This document shows positions 61,201-64,000 of a DNA stretch of 64,000 bases, one piece after another. Below the pieces are notes generated by a model. The model was not told the origin of the DNA and did no database searches. It saw only the letters and a list, made by a program, of their open reading frames with translations. Positions within the stretch are counted from its first letter, which is position 1, and each line of letters begins with the position of its first letter. The stretch covers positions 26,915,344 to 26,979,343 of the forward strand of contig NW_019211454.1 of assembly GCF_002443255.2 (NCBI RefSeq). Reading direction: 5' to 3'. The position numbers were made by a program, and so were the translations under genes. The DNA comes from Varroa destructor. Lineage: Eukaryota > Arthropoda > Arachnida > Mesostigmata > Varroidae.

Positions 61201-64000
61201 AGGTAGGACTAGAGAAGCATTATATACGATTTTGCTAACTAAGTTGCCTGTATTTAGTTTTGCCTGTTTTGGTTTTTTTCGGGTCGTCATACCCTGACAA
61301 CTATATACATTTTCTTATCTGTCGCATAAACCGATTTAGCTCTAATTACGGCAATGACTACGCGAGCTGTTCTGAAACACCGTTTTAATAAAAGGGCTTA
61401 TTATATGCTCTGCATCAGTAGCATACCTCCACCATGAGCAACGATAATACCTGTTAGCCTCGCTTCATTTTCTCAGGGACCGACTGATATTTCAACCATT
61501 GGTTCCCATTTAAAATAGTCTACAGCTGCCAAAACCGACGGTTCGAAACCCCAAGACAATTCACGTAAGTATAATAGTAGTCCATTTTCTATAAAATCTC
61601 CGTGAGCTTTTTTTCGTGTCTTTGAAAGCTGTAAGAAACGTATTCCCCACCATGAGCACATCAATTAGAACTGAGTAGTTTGGCAATCCCAAGGCGGCGC
61701 TAATAGTTCATCTGTACCCAATATTCTGTCGTGGTTCGCTTTGGGCGCGAAAATTCAAACATGACAACAACCAGGCGTTCTGGCTACGGTGTTCGCTACG
61801 TTGGTGTAGCTCCTAGGTTCCTAGCAACTCCCATTATCGACGGAAGCTTTGCAACGTGTTCAACGACAAGTTAGACTGGATGAACATTAACTTTGCGTTT
61901 AACCAAACCTTTGTTTCACTTTTCCATTCCATTAGTCTTTACCGCTGGCGCCCGGCCGCAACGCCGACGACGATAATCGTAAAAGACGCCCAGCTAACTC
62001 TCACTCCTTACGTAAGGTTCCCTGAGCTAAACATTTGATCATGCTACGATCACTATAGAATGACGTTATAGACTCAAATAGGAGCGGTTGGCCAGTGTTA
62101 AAAGCTTAGACGAACGAATAGGAGGCATAGGAAAAGAGCAAACTCAAAAGAAAACTGATGAAAACGGAGAAAGGGACGATGAAATGGAAAACGGAAGAAA
62201 GAGAATGAAAAAGCTTTATTCTTTACAGATAATCATTTGATCCCCAGGAGTTGAATCGGGATCTTCTTTGGACGTCGCATTGCTAGACGTCGTATGCAAG
62301 TGTATGGCGGCAATCTGCAAGTGTGGCTATGTCAGCTTCTCAGCAGAGCCATCTGCTGCGACGCCTTAAAGAATATTTGACAGGAACGGGTGGAAAACCA
62401 TTGAGCTTAGCGACAAGTGCCGTCTAAATGCCTAATTTTGAACGATAGGCATTAAATGATATGAAAGATATTTTTGTAAGAGGGAATTGCCGCATGTAAA
62501 TATCAGTTGTTTCGAATATCTATAAGATATACGCAAATTTTTCGTTTTGATAAGTACAACACGAAAATTCGTATAGAACTGTGTTCAATAGAGAGGTGCC
62601 AACATGTTCTTGTGAAGATGCTAGCCCCACAGTATGGCTAGGGAACGTCCAACGCACTTTCAATAATTTGGTGTACGCGTCTGCTTAAAACGACGCAAAA
62701 ATAATACCCGTCATTGTTACATTCTCAATACTTGCATAATATAATGTATTCCTTAATGCTGTTTGATACGCCCGCATTTGACAATAAAGGAGCTGTGGTC
62801 TATCTGCAGCAATGAGTTTCGTGCGTTATAACAACTCGAACAAAACATATAGCTTTATATATTTAGTAGCATTAATAACATTATGAGCGTTCAGAGGGCT
62901 ATATCGACACACCTAATAGAGACAGGCTATAGTAAAACTACAAAGCATTTAATTTCCACTTTTGTATGTGTGTTTAAATTCAGTATCTGTACATACATAA
63001 TAGCACATAACAGCCAGAATACTTTTACAAATTGAATCGGAGTTCTGTTTCGAATATCTAATCAAACTTGATATTCGACTTGTTAGATCAACTACGTATT
63101 AATAAGACAATGATCAGCGATTTCAGAGACAGTTTTCTGCATGTGCGTTTCATCGTCGAAGACGGAATGCAAGCTTGTCACCGTTGTCGCATAAGCAGAT
63201 TAGTTCACGTGTGCCATTGCTATCGGACTGCGCGTGCGAATTGGATCGCACGGTGGTCGCAGGGAATAAGTACTTGCATATTGCATGATGATAATTTGCG
63301 CATGGAAAAGATCCAGGTATCATGGTTCATTGTTGGTGCCGCTGCTATCATTGATCCAAACAAGAGGCTAGCTGGATCAACGCCGTTGTTCAGACCCACC
63401 GCCCGCTCTACCAATATCGACGGAACGCTTGAAATTGCTCCTATCGAAATATTAGTTACAGGTCGCTAAGGTGAGCAGTTTCGTTATATACTGAGTGATC
63501 CGTGAGCGTCACGTTCTGGCATTTTACTTCTCTTCTAAAAATTACTGAATTTAAATTGAATTGAAAATGAAAGAAAACATTAGTCAAACATAAATATAAC
63601 GCACCGTGTACCATCAGAAATACAAAATATGTACTGATTTAATTATTATTTAGTTTTATTCGAAACGTGAATGCAAGAACGCGATCGAATCTGGGTTTTT
63701 CTCATTCACGTCCACTTCATTGTAGGTAAGTCATGGAGACACAAAACAGATGTACAATGTAATAACACATTGAATGGTAATTCAAATTTAGTTTACTCAC
63801 GCAGTTCGTTGTACTTTTTTGTTAAATTTATTGAATTCACGCATCGATACACATATGCTAGTTCTATTAAAATCAGAGCCAAAAACCAATGGTTTAGCTG
63901 ACTTTCATGTTCGTATTTAAACTAAGCCAAGCGCCACGTTTTACTATGCTGGTAACAGAATTAAGACTTTTTTTTTTCCATGACTAGAGTATCAGCCTTA
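55205..64000. other. Upstream flank or 5' intron of receptor; no assured gene
   Basis: Should contain, or be followed by, the receptor's 5' exon(s) and promoter. GC-richer patches at 55750-56460 and 56540-56960 hold minus-strand frames with hydrophobic starts (MCRKLFLVVAAVV; MTLLLTLLLDGGCAAG). The longest plus-strand open frame of the window, at 63068-63469 (133 residues), has no recognisable motif. No promoter element could be supported. Confidence 0.4.
55932..56021 (-). CDS. Candidate signal-peptide exon for the receptor (weak)
   Basis: The minus-strand frame from ATG at 56021 encodes MCRKLFLVVAAVVIVMRAVSG, then a few residues and a stop. It has a basic start, a hydrophobic core and a small residue at the end, a textbook signal peptide, lying about 0.8 kb upstream of the first confirmed receptor exon on the same strand. 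Against it, every GT inside the frame falls in phase 0 while the 55204 exon needs an upstream exon ending with two bases of a codon. It would fit only if the downstream exon used the AG just before ATG at 55185. Chance is a real possibility. Confidence 0.2.
   Translation of the reverse strand: MCRKLFLVVAAVVIVMRAVSGKFQLDRMF

Noticed and set aside
61525..61560. B-box-like sequence ggttcgaaacc suggesting a tRNA
   Set aside because: No matching A-box or cloverleaf arms could be built around it.
63068..63469. Plus-strand open frame of 133 residues, the longest outside the receptor exons
   Set aside because: Starts at a non-ATG codon, has no recognisable motif or splice context, and the opposite strand is also open; likely chance.
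1..64000. CRISPR arrays, operons, prophage or bacterial genes
   Set aside because: No regularly spaced repeats or dense coding; introns, microsatellites and the Cys-loop receptor show animal nuclear DNA.

Overview
The window is animal nuclear DNA: AT-rich, with long introns, short exons bounded by GT...AG, many (AT)n microsatellites, relics of LINE and mariner elements, and a 100-N scaffold gap at 53280-53379. There are no operons, ribosome binding sites or long open frames. One gene dominates, a Cys-loop GABA-A receptor subunit of the arthropod GRD / vertebrate alpha type. This points to an arthropod, perhaps a chelicerate or mite, but the sequence alone does not fix the species.

The gene lies on the minus strand. 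Nine constitutive or alternative coding blocks can be joined in a consistent reading phase. From 5' to 3' they are 55204-54975 (mature N-terminus), 41706-41639, 39049-38829, 38440-38358 (Cys-loop), 33402-33265, 32644-32492 (M1 and start of M2), then EITHER 28680-28521 (exon A) OR 28329-28170 (exon B), both encoding the rest of M2 and M3, then 24154-24067 and 19922-19799 (cytoplasmic M3-M4 loop). The signal-peptide exon and the M4 exon were not securely found. M4 probably lies left of base 1 or is too divergent to see, so the gene spans at least 35 kb. Numbering in the entries counts the first residue of the 55204 exon as 1.

The main discovery is the tandem M2-M3 exon pair. The two copies are both 160 nt, 133/160 identical in DNA, and encode 52 residues differing at five positions. 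One difference is the pore 6' residue (Thr in A, Met in B), the position bound by picrotoxin-type blockers. Another is the M2-M3 linker lysine (Lys in A, Arg in B). Using both exons, or neither, puts the frame into a stop codon, so the two are logically mutually exclusive. The gene can therefore make two channels with the same transmitter-binding domain and different pores.

The remaining sequence is intron and flank. It holds a LINE reverse-transcriptase relic (about 2001-2553, minus), two mariner transposase relics (about 25440-26060, plus; about 53794-54322, minus), some exon-like open frames of unknown identity (11855-12046, 46147-46382, 51529-51713, 55932-56021, all minus), several GC-richer islands, perfect or near-perfect palindromes and AT microsatellites. 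No tRNA, rRNA or CRISPR array was seen.
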